DNA from: Rhodobacter sp.
Lineage (GTDB): Bacteria > Pseudomonadota > Alphaproteobacteria > Rhodobacterales > Rhodobacteraceae
Length of the DNA: 64,000 nucleotides
Assembly: GCA_020637515.1 (NCBI GenBank)
Contig: JACKKG010000001.1
Coordinates: 2,200,501-2,264,500, forward strand
Direction: 5' to 3'
A program made the translations under genes and the position numbers. Shown here piece by piece: positions 28,101 to 36,790 of the stretch. Numbering within the stretch: the first letter of the stretch is position 1; each line of letters opens with the position of its first letter. Below the pieces are notes generated by a model. It did not search any database. It was not told the DNA's origin and saw nothing but the letters and a program-made list of their open reading frames with translations.

Positions 28101-28577
28101 ATGACATTTCCCAGAACCCTTCTTCTCGGACTTGCCGCCAGCGCGGCGCTGGCAAGCCCCGGAATGGCGCAAAGCGCCTATACCAGCTTTGCCCTTGGGC
28201 GCACCGACGCCAGCAGCACGGCGTTGGCGCTGCGCTGGCACGGGCAGCCGCATGACCGGGGCTGGAGCTGGGCGGCCGGCCTGTGGGCGACCAGCGACCG
28301 CTCGGCCTGGATCGGCGGCGGTGTCAGCTACACGCTGCGCCCGGGCCATTCCCAATGGTTCGTGCGCGGCTCGTTCATGCCGGGACTATATGCCCGCGGC
28401 AACGGGGTCGATCTGGGCGGCGCGCTGGAATTCGCCACCGGGATCGAGGTCGGCACCGACTTGCGCAACGGCGCGCAGGTGTCGCTGTTGGTCGAGCATC
28501 GCTCGAACGCGGGGCTTTATGCGTCGAATCCGGGCGTCAACACGCTGTCGGTGGTGTATTCGATCCCGTTGAACTGA
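28101..28577 (+). CDS. PagL-like lipid A 3-O-deacylase (acyloxyacyl hydrolase family)
   Basis: A 158-aa protein with a signal peptide (residues 1-23, ending GMAQ) and alternating beta-barrel-like sequence ending in aromatic and hydrophobic residues (SVVYSIPLN). The C-terminal EHRSNAGLYASNPGVN matches the PagL active-site pattern H-x-S-N: H133 and S135 align with the catalytic His-Ser. The position of the PagL acidic residue holds Asn147. It is expected in the outer membrane, removing a lipid A acyl chain. ATG 28101 is chosen over GTG 28074 because it gives a clean signal peptide. Its 3' end overlaps the converging phosphatase gene by 41 bases. Confidence 0.65.
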   Translation: MTFPRTLLLGLAASAALASPGMAQSAYTSFALGRTDASSTALALRWHGQPHDRGWSWAAGLWATSDRSAWIGGGVSYTLRPGHSQWFVRGSFMPGLYARGNGVDLGGALEFATGIEVGTDLRNGAQVSLLVEHRSNAGLYASNPGVNTLSVVYSIPLN

Positions 28578-29157
28578 CCTTTCGGCGGGTCACGAACAGG
28601 GCGGTGACCAGCAGGCCGATCAGGCCGCCAGCGATCACCGCGCTGTTGGTGTGGGCATTCTCCATCAGCCGCGCCCACATCGTCAGCACGGTGACGGGCA
28701 GCGTCAGCGCCAGCCAGCCCCAGCCATAACGCCGCCCCAGGAACCCCATCGCGGCCGAGGCCAGCGCGGTATGCCCCGACGGCATGTTGTGGTGCGAAAG
28801 CGGACCATAGGGCCGCTCCCCCAGCCGCGTGCCGCCGACCACCACCCCGTCCAGCAGCCGTTTCGGCCCATGCGTGGCCACAAGCCCCGCGATCGTCGCC
28901 ATCGCCAGTTGCCTGAGCCCGGTCGCGTCGCGCAGCACCAGCGGAACCGCGATCGCCGCCACAGTGTTCAGGTGGCGCAGGCCGTTTTCGGTGGCCCGCA
29001 CCAGGGGCGTGCCGGGATCGTGCGGCGCGGCGCGATAGGCCGGCAGATCGGACGGATAGACCACCGCCAGCAGGATTGCCGCCAGCGTCGCCAGGATCCC
29101 CAGCCGGTGCCGGGCCCAGTGCGCGCGGGGCAGGGCCAGGATCTGCCACCAGGTCAT
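28537..29157 (-). CDS. PAP2-family membrane phosphatase, LpxE/LpxF-like
   Basis: A 206-aa membrane protein with the three PAP2 motifs in order: KRLLDGVVVGG-RLGERP, PSGHT, and a third motif in ARLMENAHTNS where Arg and His are kept but the final Asp is replaced by Ser. About five helices. Such enzymes dephosphorylate lipid A or polyprenyl and phosphatidyl lipids on the periplasmic face. It overlaps the phosphoethanolamine transferase gene by 4 bases, a pairing that strongly suggests lipid A 1- or 4'-phosphate processing. It shares 41 bases at its 3' end with the converging PagL-like gene. Confidence 0.82.
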   Translation of the reverse strand: MTWWQILALPRAHWARHRLGILATLAAILLAVVYPSDLPAYRAAPHDPGTPLVRATENGLRHLNTVAAIAVPLVLRDATGLRQLAMATIAGLVATHGPKRLLDGVVVGGTRLGERPYGPLSHHNMPSGHTALASAAMGFLGRRYGWGWLALTLPVTVLTMWARLMENAHTNSAVIAGGLIGLLVTALFVTRRKVSSTGSNTPPTAC

Positions 29158-30737
29158 CGCGTGCCGTCGCCCGGGCGCAGCACGTCGCGGTCGGCGCGGT
29201 AGGCCGGGCTGGCGATCCCCAGGGCGCCCAGCACGGTCGAGAAGATGCGATCCTGCGGGTCGGGGATCGGCCGTCCCAGCCGCGCCGGATCGAGGCCATG
29301 CGCCCGCGCGAAATCGTCGTCCATCCAGGCCAGGAACGGGATCATCCGCTGTGCCTCGGGTGCCAGCGCGTTGGGCAGGCCGTGCAGGTAGACGCCGCCT
29401 TCGCCCAGCGACTGGCCGTGATCCGACAGGTAGAGCAGCAACACCTGCGTGTCAGGCAAGGCGTCGAGCTGCGCGATCAGTTGCGACAGCACCCAATCGG
29501 TGTAGCGGATCGAATTGTCGTAAGCATTCACCAGCGATTGCGGGGCGCAGTCGTTGATCAGGGTCGTCTGGCAGGTGGGGGTGAACTCCTCGAACGCGGG
29601 GGGGTATTTGCGATAATATTCGGGCCCGTGGCTGCCGTTGAAATGCAACAGCGCAAAGGCCCGGTCGCCACCCTGCGCCTCCAGCGCCTCGGACAGGCCG
29701 CGCAACAGGATCGCATCGTGCGTGCCCTCGGGGCAGCCGCCCTCGCATTGCGCGGCCAGATCGAAGCCGGTGACCACCGGCACGTTCGGGATCGGTGGCA
29801 GGCCGGTGTTGTTCTCGCGCACCAGAACCGGCACGCCCGCGCGCGCCAGATAGGCGGGCAGGTTTTCATAGGGGTCGTCCACCTCGGCCGCGTCGCCCTG
29901 CGGCGACAGGATGCAGGCGACAGAGCCGATCGTATAGGTGGCGCAACTGCGCCCGTCGGGAAAGGCCACCAGCCCCAGATCACGGGTGAACGGGTCGGTC
30001 GGGCGGTCGTATCCGAAATACGCCAGGTGATCGCGCCGCGCGGCCTCGCCGATGACCAGCACCACCAGCGTGCGCGGGCCGTGCATCGGTTCAAGGGTCG
30101 GATCGGGCAGGGGATGCGCGGGCCGATTCCGCCGCTGCCATTCGCCGGCATAGCGCAGCGCGTTGCCGACATAGCCCCAGGGCAAGATGCGCGGCCCCAC
30201 GCGGCTGTTGTGCTGGTCGAACCACAGCCAGACCCCGGCGCCCGCATAGACCCCGCCCGCCGTCAGCGCCAGAACCACGACCAGCGCGCCCAGCGTGCGC
30301 AACAGGCGCCCGCGCCGCACCGGCAGCGCCAGCATCACCAGGGCCGGCAGCACCCCCCAGAGAACCCCGGTCACCAGGACCTGCGGGTGGATCAGCCCGC
30401 CAGCCTCGCCGGGGTTGGTGTTCAGGATGTTGCCGATCATCGTCGGATCCAGCACCACCCCATAGGTCAGCATGTAGTGCTGCGCGGCGGCGTTGACGAT
30501 CATCAGCCCCGCGCCCGTGATCTTCATCGCCCAGGGCGACACCAGCCCGATCACCGTCATCGCCAGCACGCTGAGGGTGATCTGCAACCCTTCGATCAGG
30601 GCCAGCACCGCCAACCCGTCGCGCGTGCCGGGGTCGATCTGTTCGAGCACGTAGCCCATCAGGGCGCGCTGATACAGCAGCAGCGTCACCGCCGCATAGA
30701 TCAAGGCATAAGGAAACGGGGTCAGACGGGTGCGCAT
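29154..30737 (-). CDS. Phosphoethanolamine transferase, EptA-type
   Basis: A 527-aa inner-membrane alkaline-phosphatase-superfamily enzyme. Five N-terminal helices are followed by a periplasmic catalytic domain. VVLVIGEAARRDHLAYFGYDR marks the first metal site and SCATYTIGSVACILS carries the nucleophilic Thr; the metal-binding YLSDHGQSLGE segment follows. These enzymes transfer phosphoethanolamine from phosphatidylethanolamine to lipid A or other envelope glycans and raise resistance to cationic peptides. The PAP2 phosphatase gene follows with a 4-base overlap. Confidence 0.93.
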   Translation of the reverse strand: MRTRLTPFPYALIYAAVTLLLYQRALMGYVLEQIDPGTRDGLAVLALIEGLQITLSVLAMTVIGLVSPWAMKITGAGLMIVNAAAQHYMLTYGVVLDPTMIGNILNTNPGEAGGLIHPQVLVTGVLWGVLPALVMLALPVRRGRLLRTLGALVVVLALTAGGVYAGAGVWLWFDQHNSRVGPRILPWGYVGNALRYAGEWQRRNRPAHPLPDPTLEPMHGPRTLVVLVIGEAARRDHLAYFGYDRPTDPFTRDLGLVAFPDGRSCATYTIGSVACILSPQGDAAEVDDPYENLPAYLARAGVPVLVRENNTGLPPIPNVPVVTGFDLAAQCEGGCPEGTHDAILLRGLSEALEAQGGDRAFALLHFNGSHGPEYYRKYPPAFEEFTPTCQTTLINDCAPQSLVNAYDNSIRYTDWVLSQLIAQLDALPDTQVLLLYLSDHGQSLGEGGVYLHGLPNALAPEAQRMIPFLAWMDDDFARAHGLDPARLGRPIPDPQDRIFSTVLGALGIASPAYRADRDVLRPGDGTR

Positions 30738-30799
30738 TGGGGATCTCCAGCTCTGGCGACTGCCTTATCGGCTGCGGCGGGCGCGCGCCAGCCCGGGGG

Positions 30800-31357
30800 T
30801 CAGCCGAGTGCCCGCGTCAGCGCCGCGTCGAGCGCGGGCACATCGGCGGCGACGGTGACCAGATCCCTGAGCGACGCCGCAGCAAAGCCCTGCACGACCA
30901 GGTGGTCCAGAAGGGCCAGCAGCGGTTGCCAGAAACCGCCCTGGTCCAGCAGCACCACGGGTTTCGCGTGCAGGCCGATCTGCGCCCAGGTCAGCACCTC
31001 GAAGAACTCGTCCAACGTGCCGGCGCCGCCCGGCAGCACGACAATGGCGTGCGAATTCGCGAACATCACGGTCTTGCGCTCGTGCATCGTCTCGGTGATG
31101 ACCAGCGCGTCCAGATCGCGCCGCGCGACCTCGCCTTGCATCAGGTGGGTCGGAATGACGCCAAAGGTCTTGCCCCCGGCGGATTGCGTCGCGCGCGCGA
31201 CCTCGCCCATCAGGCCGATGTCGCCCGCCCCATAGACCAGTCGCCAACCGCGCCGGGCCAGCAGGGCACCGGTTTCGGCGGCGGCCCGCATCATCGCCGG
31301 GTGGGTGCCCGGGCGCGAACCACAGAAAACACAGACCGACGGGGGAAAGGCGGGCAT
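30800..31357 (-). CDS. LOG-family TIGR00730 Rossmann protein (nucleotide 5'-monophosphate phosphoribohydrolase)
   Basis: A 185-aa single-domain protein with N-terminal VCVFCGSRPG, an M-ERK segment (MHERKTVMFANS) and the catalytic PGGAGTLDEFFEVLTW, the PGGxGTxxE signature of LOG proteins. Biochemically characterised members hydrolyse cytokinin riboside 5'-monophosphates or AMP to free base and ribose phosphate. It is transcribed away from the LysM gene across a 124-base divergent spacer. Length is normal. Confidence 0.92.
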   Translation of the reverse strand: MPAFPPSVCVFCGSRPGTHPAMMRAAAETGALLARRGWRLVYGAGDIGLMGEVARATQSAGGKTFGVIPTHLMQGEVARRDLDALVITETMHERKTVMFANSHAIVVLPGGAGTLDEFFEVLTWAQIGLHAKPVVLLDQGGFWQPLLALLDHLVVQGFAAASLRDLVTVAADVPALDAALTRALG

Positions 31358-31481
31358 CGCATCCTCGCTACACTTAGGGGAGTGGATTTGCTTTGCCCAT
31401 AGATACGGGTGTTGCTAGAAGGGAACAAGGGCGGAACCGCGCCTTCCGGCAGACCGGCGGCGCAGGAATGGAGCAAGGCGA

Positions 31482-32993
31482 ATGGCGCGATCCCTGATCT
31501 TTGCGCTGGGCGGTGGGACGCTGCTGACCGCGGCTGCTGTCGCGGGCTGGATCGTGACACGGATGCACGAGGACGCGCCGGCGCCCGCGCCGTCGCCGGT
31601 CGCGCCGCTGGCTTCGGCCTTGCCGGCGCCCACCGATGCCGCGCCCATTGACGCCGCGCCCAATGACGCCGTGCCAGGTCCGGTCGCGGCGGCGCAGGAC
31701 CCTGCCGGCCCCGGTTTCGACGTCGTGCGCGTGGACCGCGAGGGCGGGGCGCTGGTCGCGGGCCGCGCCGCGCCGGGTGCGGCCGTGACCCTGCGCGTCG
31801 ATGGCGCCGTCGTGGCCCAGGTCGCGGCCGATGCCAATGGCCAGTTCGTCGCCCTGTTCACGCTGGGCCCCAGCGCCGCCGTGCAGTCGATGACGCTCGA
31901 GGTGACGGATGCCGACGGTCGCGTCACCCAGGCGCCCGACGTCGTCATCCTGACGCCGCGCCCGCCTGCTGGTGACACCGCCGTGGCGCTGGCCGCCGCA
32001 CCACAGACGCCCGCGGCCGAGGTGCCCGCGCCGGCTGCCCCCGCGCAAGAGGGGCCGCAGCCGCAGGCTGCGCCCGTCGCGGTCCAAGGCGCGGTCGAAG
32101 TCGCGGCCGCCGAGCCTGCTGCGCCCGTGCCCGCGCCCGTTCCCGCGCCGACCCGGGACCTTGCGCCGGGCACCAGCGACGCCGCCGCGCCCGAGCTGCC
32201 GATCCCCGCTGCCGCCGCCGATGCCCCTGCCGCGCTGCCGGCCCCCGACGCGCCGGCCCCGCTTGCTCTGGCGCAGGCCGAACCCCAGGCCGTCGCGCCG
32301 CAGGCCCCGGATCAGCCGGCGATGCCGTCGGCATTTCTGGTGCAGGGTGACGGCGCGGTGCGGGTCCTGGATCGGGCGCCCGCCGTTCTGGACAACGTCA
32401 TCATCGACTCGATCAGCTATTCCGGCACCGGGGATGTGCAGATCGCCGGGCGCGCCGCCCGATCCGCGCCCGCGGCCAATCTGCGGATCTACCTGGACAA
32501 CCGGCCCATCGCCGTCACGCGCGCCGACAGCGGCGACTGGACCTCGGACTTGCCGGCGGTCGATCCGGGGGTCTACACGCTGCGCGTAGACCAGTTGAAC
32601 GATGCAGGCGGTGTGGTGTCGCGCTTTGAGACCCCGTTCCAGCGCGAGGCGCCCGAAACCGTCGCCGCCGCCCGCGCCCAGGGCGCCGCGCCTTCCGAGA
32701 CGCCCACCGTTACGCCCACTGTTGCGGATGCCGGCAGCGCGGTGACAACGGACCGTCCGGCAATTCCGGTGGCGACGGCCCCGGCCAGTCAGGCCGCCGG
32801 CACGGTGCAACCCTCTGCCCAACCGCGCGCGGCGCTCATCACCGTGCAGCCGGGCAACACGCTGTGGGCCATCTCGCAGGCGCGCTACGGCGCGGGCGAG
32901 CGGTATGTGGTGATCTACAACGCAAACCGCAGCCAGATCCGCGATCCCGATCTGATCTATCCGGGGCAGATCTTTGCGCTGCCGGATCAATAG
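31482..32993 (+). CDS. Membrane-anchored LysM domain protein with Ala/Pro-rich linkers
   Basis: A 503-aa protein. A hydrophobic N-terminal segment (about 4-24) anchors it; then come Ala/Pro-rich disordered stretches, two Ig-like beta segments (about residues 80-145, beginning GFDVVRVDREGG, and about 300-385) and a C-terminal LysM (about 448-503: TVQPGNTLWAISQARYG to YPGQIFALP). LysM binds peptidoglycan, so it probably spans from the inner membrane to the wall. The extreme Ala/Pro bias of the linkers is also reflected in open frames on both strands. Conserved in Rhodobacteraceae, function undefined. Confidence 0.87.
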   Translation: MARSLIFALGGGTLLTAAAVAGWIVTRMHEDAPAPAPSPVAPLASALPAPTDAAPIDAAPNDAVPGPVAAAQDPAGPGFDVVRVDREGGALVAGRAAPGAAVTLRVDGAVVAQVAADANGQFVALFTLGPSAAVQSMTLEVTDADGRVTQAPDVVILTPRPPAGDTAVALAAAPQTPAAEVPAPAAPAQEGPQPQAAPVAVQGAVEVAAAEPAAPVPAPVPAPTRDLAPGTSDAAAPELPIPAAAADAPAALPAPDAPAPLALAQAEPQAVAPQAPDQPAMPSAFLVQGDGAVRVLDRAPAVLDNVIIDSISYSGTGDVQIAGRAARSAPAANLRIYLDNRPIAVTRADSGDWTSDLPAVDPGVYTLRVDQLNDAGGVVSRFETPFQREAPETVAAARAQGAAPSETPTVTPTVADAGSAVTTDRPAIPVATAPASQAAGTVQPSAQPRAALITVQPGNTLWAISQARYGAGERYVVIYNANRSQIRDPDLIYPGQIFALPDQ

Positions 32994-33060
32994 ACGCTCG
33001 GGGCTGGCATTCCCGGGCCCCAGGGCTTACCTCTGACCTCCAGCCAGCCAGGACGCCCGC

Positions 33061-34893
33061 ATGCGATACCGCCCCAGCGCCAACGCGCTCCCCTCGGACC
33101 CGACAGATTCCGCCGCCTCGGGGCGGTCCACGATCCGGCGCGTGATCCCCTATCTGTGGCCCGAGGGCGAATCCGGGATGAAGACCCGGGTCGTGCTGTC
33201 GATGGTCGCCTTGCTGTTGTCCAAGCTGATCTCGGTCGGCACGCCGATGCTCTACAAGGCGGCGGTCGATGCGCTGGCGCCCTCGCAACTGGATGCGGGC
33301 TGGCTGGTCGGCATCGGCGCGGTCGGGCTGACGATCGCCTATGGCGTGGCGCGGCTGATGACCAACGGGTTCCAGCAGTTGCGCGACGGGATCTTTGCCG
33401 CGGTCGGGCAGCGCGCGCTGCGCAAGCTGGCGCTCGAAACCTTTACCCATATCCATCGCCTGAGCCTGCGCTATCACCTGACGCGCAAGACCGGCGGCCT
33501 GAGCCGGATCATCGAACGCGGCGTCAAGGGCGTGGATTTCCTGCTCAGGTTCCTGCTGTTCAACATCGGCCCGCTGGTTCTGGAACTGGCGCTGATCGGC
33601 GCGGTCATGGTCTGGATGTTCGACATCTGGTATCTGGCGGTCATCGTCGTGACCATCGGTCTGTATGTCGCCTTCACCTTCAAGGTGACCGAGTGGCGGG
33701 TGAAGATCCGGCGCGAGATGAACCAGCAGGACACCGACGCCAACCAGAAGGCGATCGACAGTCTGCTCAACTTCGAAACCGTCAAGTATTTCAACGCCGA
33801 GGACCGCGAGGCCCGGCGCTATGACGCCTCGATGGAACGCTACGAGGGGGCGGCGCTGAAAACCGCCTATTCGCTGGCGCTGCTGAACTTCGGCCAGTCG
33901 GCGCTGATTACGGCGGGGCTGGTCGTGGTGATGGTCATGGCGGCGATCGGCGTGCAGAACGGCGCGCTGACGGTGGGCGATTTCGTCATGGTCAATGCCT
34001 ACATGATCCAGATCACCATGCCCCTGAACTTCCTGGGCACGGTCTACCGCGAGATCCGCCAGGCGCTGGTCGATATGGGCGAGATGTTCGCCCTGCTTCA
34101 GCACAAGCCCGACGTGGTCGAGAAATCCGACGCCCGGGCGCTGGTCCTCGGTGGGGGGCATGTCCGGCTCGAGGATGTGCGCTTTGCCTACGATCCGGAA
34201 CGCCCGATCCTGAAGGGCGTGACCATCGACGTGCCGGCCGGGCAGAAGATCGCGCTGGTCGGGCACTCCGGCAGCGGCAAATCCACCATCGGGCGGTTGC
34301 TGTTCCGCTTCTACGACGTGACCGGCGGGCGGCTGACGATCGACGGTCAGGACATCCGCACGGTGACGCTGGACAGCCTGCACGCGGCGATCGGCGTGGT
34401 GCCGCAGGACACGGTGCTGTTCAACGATTCGATCTATTACAACATCGCCTATGGCAAGGACGACGCCACCCAGGCCGAGGTCGAGGCCGCGGCCCGGGCG
34501 GCCAAGATCCACGATTTCATCCTGGAACTGCCGCAGGGCTATGACACGCCGGTGGGCGAGCGCGGGCTGAAGCTGTCGGGCGGCGAGAAGCAGCGCGTGG
34601 GCATCGCACGCACCCTGCTCAAGGATCCCGCGATCCTGCTGCTGGACGAGGCGACCTCGGCGCTGGATACCCAGACCGAGCGGTCGATCCAGGATTCCCT
34701 GAACGCGGCCGGGCGCGGGCGGACGGTCATCACCATCGCGCACCGGCTTTCGACGGTCGTCGATGCGGACCGCATCGTCGTTCTGGAACAGGGCGAGGTG
34801 GTCGAGGAGGGCGCCCATGCCCAGCTTCTGGCACGGGGCGGGCGCTATGCGCAGATGTGGGCCCGCCAGGCGTCCGAGGACGCGGCCGCCTGA
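33061..34893 (+). CDS. ABC exporter of the Atm1/ABCB7 type
   Basis: A 610-aa half-transporter: an N-terminal membrane domain with six helices (about 40-330) fused to an ATPase with GHSGSGKST, LSGGEKQR and LLLDEATSALD. The loop NQQDTDANQKAIDSLLNFET and the following VKYFNAEDREARRYD are diagnostic of the Atm1 group, which exports glutathione-linked or sulfur-containing compounds. Together with the suf operon this may bear on sulfur and metal homeostasis, but the loci are 28 kb apart. It stands alone behind the LysM gene. Confidence 0.94.
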   Translation: MRYRPSANALPSDPTDSAASGRSTIRRVIPYLWPEGESGMKTRVVLSMVALLLSKLISVGTPMLYKAAVDALAPSQLDAGWLVGIGAVGLTIAYGVARLMTNGFQQLRDGIFAAVGQRALRKLALETFTHIHRLSLRYHLTRKTGGLSRIIERGVKGVDFLLRFLLFNIGPLVLELALIGAVMVWMFDIWYLAVIVVTIGLYVAFTFKVTEWRVKIRREMNQQDTDANQKAIDSLLNFETVKYFNAEDREARRYDASMERYEGAALKTAYSLALLNFGQSALITAGLVVVMVMAAIGVQNGALTVGDFVMVNAYMIQITMPLNFLGTVYREIRQALVDMGEMFALLQHKPDVVEKSDARALVLGGGHVRLEDVRFAYDPERPILKGVTIDVPAGQKIALVGHSGSGKSTIGRLLFRFYDVTGGRLTIDGQDIRTVTLDSLHAAIGVVPQDTVLFNDSIYYNIAYGKDDATQAEVEAAARAAKIHDFILELPQGYDTPVGERGLKLSGGEKQRVGIARTLLKDPAILLLDEATSALDTQTERSIQDSLNAAGRGRTVITIAHRLSTVVDADRIVVLEQGEVVEEGAHAQLLARGGRYAQMWARQASEDAAA

Positions 34894-34954
34894 CGGCGGG
34901 CGCAGGGGTGCGCCGCGCGCGGGGTGGGACGGTGTCGGCCCACCCCGCGGGGGC

Positions 34955-35158
34955 TCAGCGTTTGACCGGGCAGGTCGAAAGGCCGAACAACCGATACAGC
35001 GGGCAGGTGCCGAACAGGCCGGTGACCAGCGGGATGATCCCGATCCAGAAGGCCCAGCGATAGGCGGCATCGGGATACAGGAAATAGCCGGCGATCAGGG
35101 CGATGCCGACGACGATGCGCAGGATGCGGTCGATACCGCCGACGTTGTTCGCGAACAT
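34955..35158 (-). CDS. DUF2892 (YgaP-like) small membrane protein
   Basis: A 67-aa protein beginning MFANNVGGIDRILRIVVG with two helices and a C-terminal GTCPLYRLFGLSTCPVKR, the GxCPxYxxxGxSTC signature of DUF2892. In YgaP this part anchors a rhodanese domain; here it stands alone. AAGGATTCCACC precedes the ATG on the minus strand. The stop is 58 bases beyond the converging exporter gene. The three tandem 14-base units upstream could be its control region. Confidence 0.9.
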   Translation of the reverse strand: MFANNVGGIDRILRIVVGIALIAGYFLYPDAAYRWAFWIGIIPLVTGLFGTCPLYRLFGLSTCPVKR

Positions 35159-35220
35159 GGTGGAATCCTTTCATGCGGGAACGTGCGCGGATCATAGGCC
35201 GCGCGCGCGATTCGCACAGT

Positions 35221-35262
35221 GATCTGGTCACACCGATCTGGTCACACCGATCCGGTCACACG
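35221..35262 (+). repeat. Three tandem 14-bp units near the Crp/Fnr gene end
   Basis: GATCTGGTCACACC occurs twice exactly, then GATCCGGTCACACG. The third unit overlaps the last codons and stop of the Crp/Fnr-family gene and all lie upstream of the DUF2892 gene. Each carries GGTCAC; the first also makes GTGA-n5-TCAC with the preceding bases, resembling a loose Crp/Fnr-type half-site pair. Confidence 0.85.
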
Positions 35263-35903
35263 GCCAGCGACAGGCGCACCAGGGCCGCCTGGTCGCGCAG
35301 CGCCACGCGGCCCCGGTCGGTCGCCACCAGGCCGCGCCTGGCCATCGATTCGAGCCGGCGCGAGACGACCTCGCGCGCCGATCCGATCCGCGCCGCCAGG
35401 TCGGCGTGCGTCGCCTCGACCGTGCCGTCGCGGGCCAGTTCGAGCAGCGCGGCGGCCAGACGGGCCTCGACCCGGGTAAAGGCGACGCGTTCGAGCAACG
35501 CGGTCATGTCGCTCATCCGCCCGGCGAGGGCGCGGAAGACGAAACCGCGGAACGCCTCGGAGCTGGCCATCAACGCGTGGAATTGCGCCGCCGGGATCAG
35601 CACCAGCCGCACCGGCCCGACGCAGAGCGCGTCGCCCGAATAAGGCTCATTGCCCAGCAGGCCCAGCGTCGTCTGGATGCAGCTTTGACCGGGCTCGACG
35701 GCATAGAGCAGGATCTCGCGCCCCGAAGGGCCGGTGAGGCTGACCTCGATCCGGCCCGACAGGACGATGGCAAAGGCCTCGGCACGGGTCCCGGGCGCGA
35801 ACAGGTGCGCGCCTTGCGGCAGCATCTGCACGGGCAGGCCCTCGATCCGGGCGCAATCGGCCGGATCGAGGCCGGGAAACAGCCGCCGGGCCCAGCCGCT
35901 CAT
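35256..35903 (-). CDS. Crp/Fnr-family transcriptional regulator
   Basis: A 215-aa protein with an N-terminal cyclic-nucleotide-binding-like domain (about 25-120, with FAPGTRAEAFAIVLSGRIEV) and a C-terminal winged helix (about 150-205, ATHADLAARIGSAREVVSRR). No N-terminal cysteine cluster, so it is not an oxygen-sensing Fnr. Its ATG overlaps the mmsB stop by 4 bases, placing it at the end of the valine cluster, whose expression or metabolites it may sense. A longer upstream translation overlaps mmsB and is discarded. Confidence 0.9.
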   Translation of the reverse strand: MSGWARRLFPGLDPADCARIEGLPVQMLPQGAHLFAPGTRAEAFAIVLSGRIEVSLTGPSGREILLYAVEPGQSCIQTTLGLLGNEPYSGDALCVGPVRLVLIPAAQFHALMASSEAFRGFVFRALAGRMSDMTALLERVAFTRVEARLAAALLELARDGTVEATHADLAARIGSAREVVSRRLESMARRGLVATDRGRVALRDQAALVRLSLAV

Positions 35904-36769
35904 CCCCGGCTGCGCTTTTCGAACCGCGGCAACATCGCCGAAAAGTCCATGCCACGCCCGTCCTCGGCCTCGACGAACTGTTCGTAGAGCGCCTTGGCCA
36001 ATGCCCCCATCGGCGTGTCGGCATCGGCACTTTCGGCGGCCTGTTGCGACAGGCGCAGGTCCTTCAGCATCAGCTCGGCCGCGAACCCGGGCTTGTAGCC
36101 GTTGTCGGCGGGCGATTTGGCGCCCACGCCCGGCGCGGGCGTATAGGCGTTCATCGTCCAGCTGTAGCCCGACGAGGTCGAGACGACATCGAACATCTTC
36201 TGCCGGTCCAGCCCCAGCTTGTCGGCCAGGGCAAAGGCCTCGCAGGTGGCGATCATGGTCACGCCCAGGATCATGTTGTTGCAGATCTTGGCCGACTGGC
36301 CGGCACCGGCCGCGCCGCAGTGCACGGCCTTCTGGCCCATGATGTCGAACAGCGGTTGCACCGTGGCAAAGGCCGCGTCCGATCCACCCACCATGAAGGT
36401 CAGCGTGCCGCCCGCGGCGCCGCCGACCCCGCCCGACACCGGCGCGTCCAGCGCGCCCAGGCCCCGGGCGGCGGCCTGCTCGGCGACGGCGCGGGCGCTG
36501 TCCACGTCCACGGTCGAGCAGTCGCACAGCACCGCGCCCGGTTTCATGGCCGGGATCACCTGATCCGCGACCGCGCGCAGGATCGCCCCGTTGGGCAGCA
36601 TGGTGATGACGACATCGGCGCCGGCCGCGGCCTCGGCGGCGCTGGTGGCCAGGGTCAGCCCCTCGGGGCGGGCCTGGGTGTCGAAACCGGTAACGGCATG
36701 GCCGGCCTTGACGAGATTGGCGGCCATCGGCGCGCCCATGTTGCCAAGACCGATAAAGGCGATGTTCAT
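35900..36769 (-). CDS. mmsB: 3-hydroxyisobutyrate dehydrogenase
   Basis: A 289-aa NAD-dependent beta-hydroxyacid dehydrogenase. The Rossmann motif is GLGNMGAPMAANLVKAGH, the substrate segment is DAPVSGGVGGAAGGTL, and the catalytic lysine lies in GAGQSAKICNNM. It oxidises 3-hydroxyisobutyrate to methylmalonate semialdehyde in valine breakdown. The gene follows HIBCH and precedes the Crp/Fnr gene (4-base overlap). An RBS-like AGGAGG is visible upstream on the minus strand. Confidence 0.95.
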   Translation of the reverse strand: MNIAFIGLGNMGAPMAANLVKAGHAVTGFDTQARPEGLTLATSAAEAAAGADVVITMLPNGAILRAVADQVIPAMKPGAVLCDCSTVDVDSARAVAEQAAARGLGALDAPVSGGVGGAAGGTLTFMVGGSDAAFATVQPLFDIMGQKAVHCGAAGAGQSAKICNNMILGVTMIATCEAFALADKLGLDRQKMFDVVSTSSGYSWTMNAYTPAPGVGAKSPADNGYKPGFAAELMLKDLRLSQQAAESADADTPMGALAKALYEQFVEAEDGRGMDFSAMLPRFEKRSRG

Positions 36770-36790
36770 GTGGTCCTCCTGTTTGCGCCC

